Source: Imbroritus primus (GTDB lineage Bacteria > Pseudomonadota > Gammaproteobacteria > Burkholderiales > Burkholderiaceae). Taken from it: a stretch of DNA of 64,000 nucleotides. The DNA lies in contig AKCV02000006.1 in the NCBI GenBank assembly GCA_000272025.2, positions 107,110 through 171,109 on the forward strand, given 5' to 3'. Of the stretch, positions 38,204 through 48,553 are shown one piece after another. Numbering within the stretch: the stretch's first letter is position 1; every line of letters starts with the position of its first letter. The translations under genes were made by a program, and so were the position numbers. The notes beneath the pieces are model-generated. The model was not told where the DNA came from, ran no database searches, and worked only from the letters and a program-made list of their open reading frames with translations.

Positions 38204-38962
38204 ATGAACAACGCTCGCTGGATTCTTCCCATGACCCTGCTGGCATGTGGCACGCCAGCCTGGTCAGCCGCGCCGGTCCAGCCCGTGATGGTCGAGCTGG
38301 TCGATGATGGTGAACTTGCTGCCGCGCGCGGCAAATACCTCGGCCAGTTCGTCGTAACAGGATTCATGGTTGAAATGGCGACGCAATGGCTCAATCATGA
38401 AGCGCTTGCCACGGCAAGTGCGCGCCTGACCGCTGCCGGTCTCGATCGCGGCGGCCACCCGGAAGTCTCTGTGAATACCGCCGCAAACGTCAATGCGTCG
38501 GCGCAGGCTTCTTCTGCCCCCGCGCCTGCCGGTGTAGCCGGTCTGCAGATCAGCGGGCTCGGGCAGATCTCGCAGATCGCTGGCGATGGCAACACCATGG
38601 CCAATGTCACAACCATCGCCTTCCAGCGTGAGCCGCTGCCAGGCGCTGGGCCAGGCGGCACCACGACAAGCGATGCGGCTGCGGCCGGCTATCGTGCCCA
38701 CGCCGCCATCGCCGGCAATACCTTGCTGATTGGCGTAGCGACACCCAATGGGGTCGCAACCCAGGCAATTCAATCCCGCGCTCATTCGGTCAATACCGGT
38801 GGAGCGGGCAACCTGATGCAGACGGCGCAGATCGTCGGCCATCAACAACAAGTCGTTAACCAGATGTCGGTGCAGCTCCAGATCCGGTCGATGAGTGCCA
38901 GCCAGTTGTCGCAGATCGGTATCGGACAAGCACTGGAGGCAGTTTCGATGTTGCGTCGTTAG
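38204..38962 (+). CDS. FapE-like secreted protein of the amyloid operon
   Basis: 252 residues, with signal peptide MNNARWILPMTLLACGTPAWSA. The middle is Ala/Ser/Pro-rich. Two Gly-Asn patches resemble the Fap repeat core: AGDGNTMANVTTIAF and TGGAGNLMQTAQIVGHQQQ. The C-terminus is Gln/Ser-rich (QLQIRSMSASQLSQIGIG). Its place between the peptidase and the barrel gene matches FapE, which is found with the fibres in Pseudomonas. Starts 1 bp after the fapD stop. The call rests on position and composition. Confidence 0.6.
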   Translation: MNNARWILPMTLLACGTPAWSAAPVQPVMVELVDDGELAAARGKYLGQFVVTGFMVEMATQWLNHEALATASARLTAAGLDRGGHPEVSVNTAANVNASAQASSAPAPAGVAGLQISGLGQISQIAGDGNTMANVTTIAFQREPLPGAGPGGTTTSDAAAAGYRAHAAIAGNTLLIGVATPNGVATQAIQSRAHSVNTGGAGNLMQTAQIVGHQQQVVNQMSVQLQIRSMSASQLSQIGIGQALEAVSMLRR

Positions 38963-39021
38963 CCATGCGCTCACTGGTTTGAACAGGTAAGTGCCTGGCT
39001 TTTTTCCGGGGGGAAACAGCC

Positions 39022-40263
39022 ATGTCAAGCAAGCGTCAATGGGCGACAGCTCTGGTAGGTGTACTCCTGCCGATCGCCGCCGCCAGTCAGGAAGTCATCG
39101 GTCAGGATCCACGCGTTCCGGAGTTGATGCGCCAGATCGAGCGTCAATCAACTCTGATCCAGGCGCTCGAAAACCGGCTCAATGAACTTGAGATGCGCCA
39201 GACGCGGGGCCGAGGTACCGATGGGCCGATGCTGGCACAAGCCGGCGGCGACAGCCGCACGCCGGAAGTGACCATCGGCTCGGAGGCACGCGATACCCAG
39301 CAGCAGGCGCGCGTACAGAGCAAGGACCTCATCTACCAGACCGAGCACGCCCCGCTGTTCGAGCGCCGCTTTACCATCGACGCCGGTTTCAGTTATAGCT
39401 ACTACGATCGAAGGCGGTTGGCACTGAGCGGCTTCCTGGCGTTGGATGCGATTTTCCTCGGCACCATCAATCTCGACCAGACCAAGTCGAGCACCCTTAC
39501 CTGGGATGTCACTGGCCGCTACGGGCTCACGGACCGCCTCAGCATCGATGCCAACGTGCCGTTCGTCTACCGCAACAGTTCATTCTTTTCGGGCGGTGCG
39601 GGCGGCGCGGCGACGGTGGTCAGCGAAGCCAGCAAATCGTCTACCAATATCGGCGACGTCAGTGTCGGGCTGTACTATCAGCTCATCAAGGAAGCCGCCG
39701 GCGTGCCGGACGTGGTAGCAAGCTTGCGTGTACGCGCGCCGACCGGCAAGGCGCCGTTCGGCATCAAGCTGGTGCAGGCCGATGCGACCAACACTAACCT
39801 GAATATCGAGGAAAGCCTGCCGACTGGTAATGGCGTTTGGAGCGGCACCCTCGGCCTGTCGTTCCTGAAAACGTATGACCCGATCGTACTGTTTGCCAGC
39901 CTCGGCTATACGTACAACAAGCCGCAGTCCTTCTCCGATATTTCGTCGGTCCAGGGCGTTGTCACGCCTGGCCGCGTCAAGCTCGGCGACTCGATCAACG
40001 TCGGTGGTGGTCTCGCCATTGCGCTGAACGACCGGACCGCGCTGTCAATGGCATACAGCAACGTGTTTTCACGCGCCACCAAGGTCACCACGGCGACGGG
40101 CACGCAATCGGTGATCGGCAGCAAGACCAATGCGGCAACGATGACTTTCGGCCTGAATCACGTCCTGACGAAGAATCTTTCGATCAGTGCTTCGCTGGCG
40201 CTGGGTATGACACCGGACGCACCGAACTATGTGTTCGGCTTGCGATTCCCTTACACGTTTTGA
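39022..40263 (+). CDS. fapF: FapF-like outer-membrane barrel with N-terminal coiled coil
   Basis: 413 residues. The signal peptide ends near 22; residues ~33-58 (RVPELMRQIERQSTLIQALENRLNELEMRQ) form a heptad coiled coil. A disordered linker follows, then from ~110 a beta-barrel with alternating hydrophobic strands (RFTIDAGFSYSYYDRR, ASLGYTYNK), closing with ...YVFGLRFPYTF, the Phe-terminated signal for the BAM machinery. FapF is a trimeric pore whose coiled coil gates amyloid export, and this domain order fits it well. It follows FapE by 59 bp and is closed by a terminator. Confidence 0.75.
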   Translation: MSSKRQWATALVGVLLPIAAASQEVIGQDPRVPELMRQIERQSTLIQALENRLNELEMRQTRGRGTDGPMLAQAGGDSRTPEVTIGSEARDTQQQARVQSKDLIYQTEHAPLFERRFTIDAGFSYSYYDRRRLALSGFLALDAIFLGTINLDQTKSSTLTWDVTGRYGLTDRLSIDANVPFVYRNSSFFSGGAGGAATVVSEASKSSTNIGDVSVGLYYQLIKEAAGVPDVVASLRVRAPTGKAPFGIKLVQADATNTNLNIEESLPTGNGVWSGTLGLSFLKTYDPIVLFASLGYTYNKPQSFSDISSVQGVVTPGRVKLGDSINVGGGLAIALNDRTALSMAYSNVFSRATKVTTATGTQSVIGSKTNAATMTFGLNHVLTKNLSISASLALGMTPDAPNYVFGLRFPYTF

Positions 40264-40324
40264 CGCATAAAGGGGGGAGAACACGGTATCCACAAGGTTC
40301 GAGCCCGATATCGTGTGCGACTTG

Positions 40325-40356
40325 GAGGCCCATCGCCAGATCGGGCCTCTTTTTTA
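40325..40356 (+). terminator. Rho-independent terminator of the fap-like operon
   Basis: GAGGCCC...GGGCCTC with an 11-nt loop followed by a TTTTTT run. It lies 61 bp after the fapF stop and overlaps the stop codon of the convergent regulator gene. Confidence 0.85.
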
Positions 40357-41721
40357 TGGCAGGTATTTTTCGATGGATTCGAGCCGATCATCGGCGCGGA
40401 TGCCATGCTTCTGCATCAGCCGATACAGCGTGACGCGTGACACGTTCAGTTCGCGTGCCGCCGGACAAACGTGATTGCCATTGCGTGCGATCACCTGCCG
40501 GATGATATTTCGCTCCGCCTGCTGCCGCGCCCCTTCGAGCGTGATGGGATCGGAGGCACTGTGATCCACAAGCTGGAGATCGGCTGCAGTCAGGGTACGC
40601 CCTTCGGACATGACGATCGCGCGGCGGACACGATTGATGAGTTCTCGCACATTGCCTGGCCAGGAGTAACTCATCATCGCTCGCATGGCACATGCCGAAA
40701 AGCCGCGGATCTTGCGCTGGGCTTCGCCCTGATGCTGACGCAGGACATTCTCCGCGAGCAGCAGGATATCCTCGGAGCGCTCGCGCAGGGGTGGGATTTC
40801 CAGCGTCAGCACGCATAGGCGGTGATAAAGGTCGCTGCGGAACAGTCCTTCACGCTGCGCCGCGCCCACGTCGACATGCGTCGCCGAGATGATGCGAATA
40901 TCGAGCTCGATCGATTCATGCCCACCCAGCCGCGTGATCGTGCCTTGCTGGAGAAAGCGCAGCAGGCTGACCTGACTTTCCAGCGGCAAGTCACCGATCT
41001 CGTCGAGAAACAGCGTGCCATGATTGGCCTGCTCGATCCAGCCGATCTTGCGCTGGTTCGCGCCGGTGAACGCACCACGCTCATAGCCGAACAGTTCTGA
41101 CTGGATGAGATTGGGCGGAATGGCCCCGCAATTGATGGCGATAAAAGGCTTGTCGCGTCGGCGTGACATATGGTGGATCGACTGCGCAGCCAGTTCCTTG
41201 CCGACTCCGGACTCGCCGAAGATGAATACCGGCGCATTGTTGCGCGCCACCTTGCCAATGGTGCGCAACAAACGCTTCATGACATCGCTGCGCCCCAACA
41301 TCGGGCCGCTTTCCAGCGGAGATGGCGGCTCGTACGCACGCAGCCTGGCCATGCCATAGGCGTGGCGCAATGAATAGGCCACCTCGTCGCACGAGAACGG
41401 TACCTGCACGTAGTCCACACAGTAGTCGAGGATTAGGCGTCGCAAGCGTGGATCTTCCAGTTCCATGGTCCGCGCTGCGACCACCCAGCCGACGTGCGGC
41501 TGGGGCAACATGCGTTCCATCAACGCGAGATCGGCCGAGGTGACGCCGCCCGTACAATCGAGCAAGGCGGCCATGCAGTGGCCTTGGCGCACCACTTCCT
41601 GAGCCTGGTGGATCGAGTTGGCGTGGATCACATTCCAGCCGGCACCCAGGACAGGCACGTCGATACCACAATTGTCTGACGGCGAAACGATCAACGCCGT
41701 CCATCCCGTCATCCCTGCCAC
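40354..41721 (-). CDS. Sigma-54-dependent transcriptional activator (VpsR-like N-terminal domain)
   Basis: 455 residues from a GTG start at 41721 (AAGGAGAGG 8 nt before). Residues 1 to ~125 are a receiver-like or VpsR-type domain with a lone LLDCTGG where a phosphorylated Asp would be expected. The AAA+ domain (~140-375) has Walker A GESGVGKE, the sigma-54 contact GAFTGA in YERGAFTGANQRKIGW, and Walker B GTLFLDEIGDLP. A Fis-type helix-turn-helix ends the protein (CPAARELNVSRVTLYRLMQ). It is convergent with the fap-like operon, whose promoter is of sigma-54 type. It is therefore the prime candidate activator. Confidence 0.9.
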   Translation of the reverse strand: MAGMTGWTALIVSPSDNCGIDVPVLGAGWNVIHANSIHQAQEVVRQGHCMAALLDCTGGVTSADLALMERMLPQPHVGWVVAARTMELEDPRLRRLILDYCVDYVQVPFSCDEVAYSLRHAYGMARLRAYEPPSPLESGPMLGRSDVMKRLLRTIGKVARNNAPVFIFGESGVGKELAAQSIHHMSRRRDKPFIAINCGAIPPNLIQSELFGYERGAFTGANQRKIGWIEQANHGTLFLDEIGDLPLESQVSLLRFLQQGTITRLGGHESIELDIRIISATHVDVGAAQREGLFRSDLYHRLCVLTLEIPPLRERSEDILLLAENVLRQHQGEAQRKIRGFSACAMRAMMSYSWPGNVRELINRVRRAIVMSEGRTLTAADLQLVDHSASDPITLEGARQQAERNIIRQVIARNGNHVCPAARELNVSRVTLYRLMQKHGIRADDRLESIEKYLP

Positions 41722-42001
41722 AGCCGCCTCTCCTTTTTATCCGGGTGGCAGGCACGCGCGATATTTCACGCACCGGACACTGCGGTCCGTTGCCATCCCG
41801 AAGAACCGGTCGTTCTTCTGATCGAGTACGTGCAATACGGGTAAAATTCTTAAGGCCCGCTCTGAGAGCATAGATCAGAATGGGCAACAGTCAACGCGTA
41901 TTTATGCGATCTGCCACAGCAACTGGCAGATTGGCGATGGTGCACCAAAACAGCGAACGCGACCTGGTGACCGGGGAATGGTTGTGACGGGAAACCGTTG
42001 A

Positions 42002-43360
42002 TCAGCTACCGGCAACAGTCATCTGGCCGATCAGAATCGAACCGGTTTCCTTGGTGCCGCGCACCAGTGTATCCGCGCCGACTGCGACGATGTCGCGGAA
42101 CATGTCGCGCAGGTTCCCGGCGATGGTGATTTCCTCGACCGGATACTGGATCACGCCATTCTCCACCCAATACCCCGAGGCCCCGCGGGAATAGTCACCC
42201 GTCACGTAATTGACACCCTGCCCCATCAGTTCCGTGACCAGCAGGCCAGTACCCATCTTGCGCAACATGGCCGCGAAGTCGTCACCAGACGCGGTACGCG
42301 TACTGCGCAGTGTCAGATTATGGGATCCACCGGCATTGCCGGTCGTCTGCATGCCGAGCTTGCGGGCCGAATAGGTCGACAGGAAATATCCCTCCACGAC
42401 GCCATCGCGCACCACCGCGCGCTGGCGCGTGCGGACGCCTTCTTCGTCGAACGGGGCACTCCCCATGCCGCGCGAGACGTGCGGGTTTTCCTCGATCTGC
42501 ACATGCGGAGCAAAGACTTCACGACCGAGGGAATCCAGCAGGAAAGTCGAGCGACGATATAGTGCCCCACCCGACACAGCTTGCACGAAGGCACCCAGCA
42601 GGCCCGCCGCCAGCGGCGCCTCGAACAGTACCGGGCACTTGCGGGTGGCCAGTTTGCGGGCGTTCAGGCGCGCCAGTGCACGCGCAGCGGCATAGCGACC
42701 CACGGCTTCGGGATCAGCCAGGTCGTCCGGCGCACGCTTGGAGGTATACCAGTCGTCACGCTGCATGCCATTGCCCGAGCCAGCAATCGGCGCCACCGAA
42801 ATGAAATGGCGAGAATATGGATAGCCCCCGGAGAATCCCCGGGTGGTGGCAAGGATGAACTGCGAATGCTGGGCCGAGACGCTCGCGCCATCACTGTTGC
42901 GAATCTTTGGGCTCACGGCCATGGCTGCTGCCTCGGCACGGCGCGCCAGTTCCACGGCGGCCTCAGCATCGATGGTCCAGGGATGGAACAGGTCTAGTTC
43001 AGGCGGTTGCTGCTCCAGCAACTCCTCTTCAGCGAGGCCGGCGCAGTCATCCTCGGCGGTGAAACGCGCGATGTTGTAGGCAGCCTCGGCCGTTGCCTGC
43101 AGTGCGGCGGGCGAAAAATCGGAGGTACTGGCATTGCCGCGGCGCTGGCCGATCAGGACCGTCACCCCCACGACCTTGTCGCGATTCTGCTCAATAGTCT
43201 CGATCTCCCCTTTGCGTACCGAGACCGACAGGCCGCCGCCCTCGGAAATTTCCGTGGCGGCATCGGTCGCGCCGAGCGCACGGGCCATGCGCAGGACATC
43301 CGCAGCCATCTGCTTGAGTTCATCCTGGGTATGGGCAAAGAAACGGGTCGGGTCGGTCAT
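42002..43360 (-). CDS. pmbA: Metalloprotease PmbA (TldE)
   Basis: 452 residues. Family landmarks are SVRKGEIETIEQNRDKVVGVTVLIG near the start, GFSGGYPYSRHFISVAPIAGSGNGMQRDDWY, VLFEAPLAAGLLGAFVQAVSG, and VNYVTGDYSRGASGYWVENG near the end. PmbA (TldE) forms a heterodimer with TldD that degrades unfolded peptides and matures microcin-like peptides; PmbA itself lacks the metal-binding HExxxH of TldD. It is divergent from darP, with 71 bp between. Confidence 0.95.
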   Translation of the reverse strand: MTDPTRFFAHTQDELKQMAADVLRMARALGATDAATEISEGGGLSVSVRKGEIETIEQNRDKVVGVTVLIGQRRGNASTSDFSPAALQATAEAAYNIARFTAEDDCAGLAEEELLEQQPPELDLFHPWTIDAEAAVELARRAEAAAMAVSPKIRNSDGASVSAQHSQFILATTRGFSGGYPYSRHFISVAPIAGSGNGMQRDDWYTSKRAPDDLADPEAVGRYAAARALARLNARKLATRKCPVLFEAPLAAGLLGAFVQAVSGGALYRRSTFLLDSLGREVFAPHVQIEENPHVSRGMGSAPFDEEGVRTRQRAVVRDGVVEGYFLSTYSARKLGMQTTGNAGGSHNLTLRSTRTASGDDFAAMLRKMGTGLLVTELMGQGVNYVTGDYSRGASGYWVENGVIQYPVEEITIAGNLRDMFRDIVAVGADTLVRGTKETGSILIGQMTVAGS

Positions 43361-43431
43361 CGTTGGGCTTTCATCAATTCAGTACGTGGGCAAAATGCCA
43401 AAGTGGAATCATAGCAAGATAAAATGCCGGC

Positions 43432-44034
43432 ATGACGCGACCTTCCCGATTCCCCTCCCAGGCCATGGACAGTCCGGACGACACGGACGACCAGGACCTC
43501 CCGAAAAGCAAGTCGCAGCGCAAGCGTGAAATGACGGCGCTGCAGGATCTCGGCGCCGAGATCGAGGCGTTGCCCAAGGAAAAATTCAAGCGTGTGCCGC
43601 TGCCCGAGCATGTAGCCGAAGCCCTGCTGGAGGCCCGCCGCATTAGCAACCATGAAGGCAAGCGCCGGCAGATGCAGTATGTCGGCAAGGTTATGCGTTC
43701 GCTCGATGAGGCCGAAGTGGCCGCGATCCGCCGTGTGCTCGACACCTTCAAGGGGGCAAGCCGGGCTGAGACGGCGAGGCTCCACCTGATCGAACGCTGG
43801 CGCGACCGGCTGCTGGCCGATGACGGCGCCATGACGGCATTCTGCACCGAGCATCCTGACGCGGATGTGCAGGCCTTGCGCACGCTGGTGCGCAACGCGC
43901 GCCGCGAAGCGCAGATGCAGAAGCCGCCACGTGCTTCCCGCGAGATATTCCAGATGGTCAAGGCCGTGCTCGATGCTGCAGCCGGCGACACCCCCACCCA
44001 TGACAGGAGCCCAGACGATGACTCAGAAGATTAA
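43432..44034 (+). CDS. darP: Ribosome-associated protein DarP (YjgA, DUF615)
   Basis: 200 residues with the DUF615 pattern: [57 protein letters not shown] and [16 protein letters not shown]. Highly charged and helical. It binds the assembling large ribosomal subunit and promotes late 50S maturation. pmbA and yjgA are divergent neighbours in many proteobacteria, which supports the call. Its 3' end overlaps mog by 17 bp. Confidence 0.95.
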   Translation: MTRPSRFPSQAMDSPDDTDDQDLPKSKSQRKREMTALQDLGAEIEALPKEKFKRVPLPEHVAEALLEARRISNHEGKRRQMQYVGKVMRSLDEAEVAAIRRVLDTFKGASRAETARLHLIERWRDRLLADDGAMTAFCTEHPDADVQALRTLVRNARREAQMQKPPRASREIFQMVKAVLDAAAGDTPTHDRSPDDDSED

Positions 44035-44641
44035 CCGCTCGCATCCCGATGAACTGATTGTGGGACTGGTTTCGATCTCGGATCGCGCCTCCACGGGCAC
44101 CTATGACGACCAAGGGATTCCGGCGCTGCGAACGTGGTTGGGCAAGGCGCTGACTTCGCCATGGCAATCGGTCGACCGCCTGATTCCCGACGATCAACCG
44201 ACTATCACGCAGACCCTGATCGACCTGGTGGATGTTGCCGGGTGCGATCTCGTGCTGACCACTGGCGGCACCGGCCCGGCCCGGCGCGACGTGACCCCGG
44301 AAGCCACGCTGGCCGCGGGCACCAAGGAAATGCCGGGATTCGGCGAGCAGATGCGGCAGGTCAGCCTGCATTTCGTGCCGACCGCGATTCTCTCGCGCCA
44401 GGTTGCCGTCATTCGCGAGACGCCAAGTCGCGCCGCATTGATCATCAACCTGCCGGGCCAACCGCGCGCCATCCAGGAAACGCTGGAAGGTCTGCGTGGC
44501 GACGACGGTAGCGTCACGGTCAACGGTATCTTCGCGGCCGTGCCCTACTGCATCGACCTGATCGGCGGGCCTTACATGGAAACCAATGACAGCGTGGTCA
44601 AGGCGTGGCGGCCCAAGCACGCGATCCGAAGCAAGGGCTGA
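44018..44641 (+). CDS. mog: Molybdopterin adenylyltransferase
   Basis: 207 residues. MoaB/Mog fold with [24 protein letters not shown], the nucleotide loop [20 protein letters not shown] and the [19 protein letters not shown] region. Full Mog length, longer than MoaB. It adenylates molybdopterin before molybdenum insertion. ATG 44018 has AGGAG upstream and lies inside the end of darP, so the two are coupled. Confidence 0.93.
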   Translation: MTQKINRSHPDELIVGLVSISDRASTGTYDDQGIPALRTWLGKALTSPWQSVDRLIPDDQPTITQTLIDLVDVAGCDLVLTTGGTGPARRDVTPEATLAAGTKEMPGFGEQMRQVSLHFVPTAILSRQVAVIRETPSRAALIINLPGQPRAIQETLEGLRGDDGSVTVNGIFAAVPYCIDLIGGPYMETNDSVVKAWRPKHAIRSKG

Positions 44642-44652
44642 TCCCCGCCCCC

Positions 44653-45534
44653 TCAGCGCAGGCCGAGATACAGCCCAAGCGGAACGAACAGGATGGCGCC
44701 CATGTTGCCAAGCAGCACGATGGACGCCACCTGATCGGGTTCCTGCTGATAGCGGTCGGCCACCAGGAAATTCAGGACGGCCGGCGGCAGGCTGGCATAG
44801 ACGAACAGCAGGCCGGTCTGTAGCGGCGTCAGCGTAAACAGCAGTGATGCCGGCCACGCCACCAGCAGGCCGGTGAGCGGACAGACCACCGCCCCGAGCA
44901 AACCCACCGACCAGTTGCGCAGATTGGCATCCACCATGCGCACGCCGAGTGAAAACAGCAGCAGCGGCACAGTGGCGTCGCCGAGCAGCTTGATCGACTG
45001 GTAGAGCGGTTCCGGCATCACCCACCACGGCTTGATCATCGACAGCGCCAGCCCGATGACAGTGGCGATCACCATGGGGCTGCGCGCGATCTGCAACAGC
45101 GAGGCGCGGTGGTTGACGATCTTGACGCCGACCGTGAAGTGCAGCAGGTTGCTGGCGGCAAAGAGGATAACCGACGGCGCCAGCCCGGCTTCACCAAACG
45201 CAAAGATCGCCAGCGGTAGTCCCATATTGCCGCTGTTGTTGAACATCATCGGCGGCACGAAGGTGCGCGGCTGCAACCCGGCCATGCGGGCCACGGGCCA
45301 GGCCAGTAGGCCCGAGCCCAGCACCACAAGTACACAGGCCGCCAGCAGCGGCAGCTGTTCGCCAAGCGCAAAATCCTTGCTGGCAAAGGCAGAAACCACC
45401 AGCAGCGGCGTGATGACATCGAGCAGCGCCTGGTTGATGCCGCGCATGTCGGGCCGTGCCTTGCGGCCGTACAGCCAGCCGATCGCGATCACCAGCACGA
45501 CTGGCGTCACAATGGCAAGAATGCGCATCAGCAT
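44653..45534 (-). CDS. AEC (auxin efflux carrier) family transporter
   Basis: 293 residues, about ten membrane helices in two inverted halves. Family features include the conserved PPMMFNNSGNMGLPLAIFAFGEAGLAPSV block in the middle and ASLPPAVLNFLVADRYQQEPDQVASIVLLG near the end. Bacterial AEC proteins move malonate, malate or amino-acid-like solutes; the substrate is unknown here. It is convergent with mog, 11 bp apart, without an obvious terminator. Confidence 0.9.
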   Translation of the reverse strand: MLMRILAIVTPVVLVIAIGWLYGRKARPDMRGINQALLDVITPLLVVSAFASKDFALGEQLPLLAACVLVVLGSGLLAWPVARMAGLQPRTFVPPMMFNNSGNMGLPLAIFAFGEAGLAPSVILFAASNLLHFTVGVKIVNHRASLLQIARSPMVIATVIGLALSMIKPWWVMPEPLYQSIKLLGDATVPLLLFSLGVRMVDANLRNWSVGLLGAVVCPLTGLLVAWPASLLFTLTPLQTGLLFVYASLPPAVLNFLVADRYQQEPDQVASIVLLGNMGAILFVPLGLYLGLR

Positions 45535-45583
45535 GATGGTGCTTGGCAGGCGTCAGGCGATCAGTCGGTCGGCAGTGCAGCGC

Positions 45584-46225
45584 TCAGTTGCCGGCAGGCG
45601 CGGCAGCTTCCACAGGGCTGGTTGCCGCAGAGGGATTGTGGATGAAGTGCGTGCGGTAGTAGCGCAGTTCCTCGATGGATTCCATGATGTCGGCCATTGC
45701 GGTGTGCAATTGACGCTTGTGGAAGCCCTTGTGGATCAGCGGCTCCCAGCGCTTGCACAACTCCTTGAGCGTCGAGACGTCAAGGTTGCGGTAATGGAAG
45801 AAGGCTTCCAGCTTGGGCATGTGGCGCGCCATGAAACGGCGGTCTTGGCAGATCGAGTTGCCGCACATCGGCGACTTGCCGGTCGGCACCCATTTCCGCA
45901 GGAATGCCAGCAAGGTTTCTTCGGCCTGTGCCTCCGTCAGGGTCGAGGCCTTGACCTTGTCGATCAGGCCCGAACGGCCGTGCGTGCCCTTGTTCCATGC
46001 GTCCATGCCGTCGAGCACCTCATCCGCCTGATGGACCACCAGCACCGGACCTTCCGCCAGCACATTGAGTTCGGAATCGGTGATCACGACGGCCACCTCG
46101 ATGATCCGGTCGGTGTCCGGCGACAGGCCGGTCATCTCCATATCGAGCCAGATCAGGTTGTTTTCACTCTTGGCGGGCTTGGCGGCCGCGGTTGAGGCGG
46201 GACTTGCTGCAGGGGTCGTGGTCAT
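45584..46225 (-). CDS. orn: Oligoribonuclease
   Basis: 213 residues. DEDDh exonuclease motifs are [29 protein letters not shown] (Exo I), [33 protein letters not shown] (Exo II) and the H of [22 protein letters not shown] (Exo III). It degrades nanoRNA, including pGpG from c-di-GMP turnover, to mononucleotides. The first ~22 residues are an Ala/Thr/Lys-rich extension. ATG at 46225 is preferred over the longer frame from 46291. An Ala-rich tail of ~20 residues follows the usual C-terminus. Confidence 0.95.
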   Translation of the reverse strand: MTTTPAASPASTAAAKPAKSENNLIWLDMEMTGLSPDTDRIIEVAVVITDSELNVLAEGPVLVVHQADEVLDGMDAWNKGTHGRSGLIDKVKASTLTEAQAEETLLAFLRKWVPTGKSPMCGNSICQDRRFMARHMPKLEAFFHYRNLDVSTLKELCKRWEPLIHKGFHKRQLHTAMADIMESIEELRYYRTHFIHNPSAATSPVEAAAPAGN

Positions 46226-46349
46226 CGTCGCTATGGAATTCCTGAGCGGATCAGGTGTCAATCGGGTGGTCGATCTATAATTCTCGCACATTCGGCCCCA
46301 TTTCAGCCCAACCGGCGCCGTGTCCCCACGTCGCTTCCACGCCCTTTCT

Positions 46350-47600
46350 ATGCTGACCTATCTATTTCTGCTCGCCCTGATCACCATGGTGATCGTCAAG
46401 CTCTGGCTGGCGTCGCGCCAGATCCGGCATGTCGCCCGGCATCGCCAGGCCGTGCCGGCGCGCTTTGCCGACACGATCACGCTCGATGCCCACCAGAAGG
46501 CGGCCGACTATACGGTGGCCAAGACGCGCCTGTCGATGCTGGACATCGGCGTCAGCGCGGCCGTCCTGCTCGGCTTTACGCTACTGGGCGGGCTGCAGTG
46601 GCTGAACCTCTTCTGGCTGGAAACCTTCGGGCCGGGCTATGCCTACGGCGTGGCGCTGATTGCCAGCGTGGTCCTGATCAGCAGCCTGGTCGAACTGCCC
46701 TTCTCTCTGTACGGCCAGTTTGGCATCGAGGAACGCTACGGCTTCAACAAGATGACGCTGCGCCTGTATTTCGCGGACCTGGTCAAATCCACTCTCATCG
46801 GCGCAGCCCTGGGCCTGCCGCTGCTGGTCGCGGTGCTCTGGCTGATGGAGCGCATGGGCGACCTGTGGTGGGTGTGGACTTGGGTGGTGTGGATGGGCTT
46901 CAACCTGTTGCTGCTGGTGCTCTACCCTACCGTCATCGCCCCGCTGTTCAACAAGTTCGAACCGCTCGAGGACCTCTCGCTAAAGCAGCGCATCGAGGCC
47001 CTGCTGCAGCGCTGCGGCTTCGCCAGCAAGGGCCTGTTCGTGATGGACGGCAGCCGGCGCAGCGCGCATGGCAATGCCTACTTCACGGGCTTTGGCGCCT
47101 CCAAGCGCATCGTTTTCTTCGATACCCTGCTGAACCGCCTGGATGCCGATGAGATCGAGGCCGTGCTGGCGCACGAACTCGGTCATTTCAAGCGCCACCA
47201 CATCCTCAAGCGCATCGTCGTGACCTTTGCCATCAGCCTCGGCGTGCTGGCCATGCTCGGCTGGCTGGCGGGCAAGCCCTGGTTCTACACGGGCCTCGGC
47301 GTGGAGCCGAACCTGATGACAGACAACAACGCGCTGGCGCTGATCCTGTTTTTCCTGACGCTGCCCGTGTTCACCTTCCTGCTCGGCCCCATCGCCAGCC
47401 TGAGTTCGCGCAAGCATGAATTCGAGGCCGACGCGTATGCCGCGGGCATCGCCAATGCCAATCACCTCGTGTCGGCACTGGTTAAGCTGTACAAGGACAA
47501 CGCATCGACCCTGACGCCCGATCCGGTGTACTCCGCCTTCTACTACTCGCATCCGCCTGCCTCGCAGCGCATCGCGCGCCTCGAGGCCAGCCCCGCATGA
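46350..47600 (+). CDS. M48 family CAAX-type membrane metallopeptidase (STE24-like)
   Basis: 416 residues with several transmembrane helices. The zinc site HExxH is in [17 protein letters not shown], and the downstream Glu ligand is in [15 protein letters not shown]. The N-terminal region has the STE24 pattern [19 protein letters not shown] and [19 protein letters not shown]. It probably acts in inner-membrane protein quality control. A GTG at 46320 is a possible earlier start, but ATG 46350 leads directly into the first helix. Its stop overlaps the rsgA start. Confidence 0.92.
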   Translation: MLTYLFLLALITMVIVKLWLASRQIRHVARHRQAVPARFADTITLDAHQKAADYTVAKTRLSMLDIGVSAAVLLGFTLLGGLQWLNLFWLETFGPGYAYGVALIASVVLISSLVELPFSLYGQFGIEERYGFNKMTLRLYFADLVKSTLIGAALGLPLLVAVLWLMERMGDLWWVWTWVVWMGFNLLLLVLYPTVIAPLFNKFEPLEDLSLKQRIEALLQRCGFASKGLFVMDGSRRSAHGNAYFTGFGASKRIVFFDTLLNRLDADEIEAVLAHELGHFKRHHILKRIVVTFAISLGVLAMLGWLAGKPWFYTGLGVEPNLMTDNNALALILFFLTLPVFTFLLGPIASLSSRKHEFEADAYAAGIANANHLVSALVKLYKDNASTLTPDPVYSAFYYSHPPASQRIARLEASPA

Positions 47601-48553
47601 AGGCTCGCCGCAGTCCCGGACAGGCGCTATCCGCTAGCGTGCCTGCCGCAGCGCTGAGCGGCCGCATCATCGCGGCACACGGGCGTCACTATCTGGTGCA
47701 ACTGCCCGATGGCACGCTGCAGAACTGCTTTCCGCGCGGGAAGAAGAGTGAATGCGCGGTGGGCGACGTGGTGCGCATCGAGCGCGCCTCGGCCGACCAG
47801 GGCGTGGTGACCGGCGTCGAACCGCGGCACAACCTGCTCTACCGCTCCGACCAGTTCAAGTCGAAACTGCTGGCTGCCAATATCGATCAGGTGCTGATCG
47901 TGCTGGCCACCGAGCCGGGGTTTTCCGAAGACCTGCTGGGACGCGCGCTCGTGGCGGCGGAAGCGCTGGGAATCGACCCGCTGATCGTCCTGAACAAGAC
48001 CGACCTCGCCGAGCGTCTGCCACAGGCACGCGAGCGCCTGCAGCTCTACTGCGATCTCGGCTACACGGTGCTGGAAGTCTCCGCCAGCGCGCAGGAGGAG
48101 GCCACGCTGGCGCAACTGCGCCCGCACCTCGCGGGGCGTGCCTCGATCCTTATCGGGCAATCCGGCATGGGCAAGTCGACGTTGCTCAACCTGCTGATTC
48201 CCGGGGTGGCGGCACGCACACGTGAGATTTCCGACAAGCTCGACTCAGGCAAGCACACCACCACCTTCACGCGGCTCTACCATCTGCCCGACAGCTGGGG
48301 CGATGGCGGCATGCTGATCGATTCGCCGGGTTTCCAGGAGTTCGGTTTGTACCATCTGAGCGAAGGCATGCTGGAGCGCGCCTTTCCGGAGTTCCGCCCG
48401 CGCCTGGCCGAATGCCGCTTCTACAATTGCCGGCATTTGAAGGAGCCGGGCTGCGGCGTGCTGACGGCGATCGAACGTGGCGAGATCGCCCCGAAGCGCC
48501 ATGCGCTGTACGCGCAGCTGGTCCACGAGACCAATCAGGAAGTGCCACGCTGA
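47597..48553 (+). CDS. rsgA: Ribosome small-subunit-dependent GTPase RsgA
   Basis: 318 residues. An OB-fold comes first ([18 protein letters not shown]), then a circularly permuted GTPase with G4 [10 protein letters not shown] before G1 [12 protein letters not shown] and G3 [10 protein letters not shown]. The C-terminal zinc finger is [14 protein letters not shown]. It releases RbfA and checks the decoding centre during 30S maturation. Translation is coupled to the M48 peptidase by a 4-bp ATGA overlap. Confidence 0.95.
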   Translation: MKARRSPGQALSASVPAAALSGRIIAAHGRHYLVQLPDGTLQNCFPRGKKSECAVGDVVRIERASADQGVVTGVEPRHNLLYRSDQFKSKLLAANIDQVLIVLATEPGFSEDLLGRALVAAEALGIDPLIVLNKTDLAERLPQARERLQLYCDLGYTVLEVSASAQEEATLAQLRPHLAGRASILIGQSGMGKSTLLNLLIPGVAARTREISDKLDSGKHTTTFTRLYHLPDSWGDGGMLIDSPGFQEFGLYHLSEGMLERAFPEFRPRLAECRFYNCRHLKEPGCGVLTAIERGEIAPKRHALYAQLVHETNQEVPR

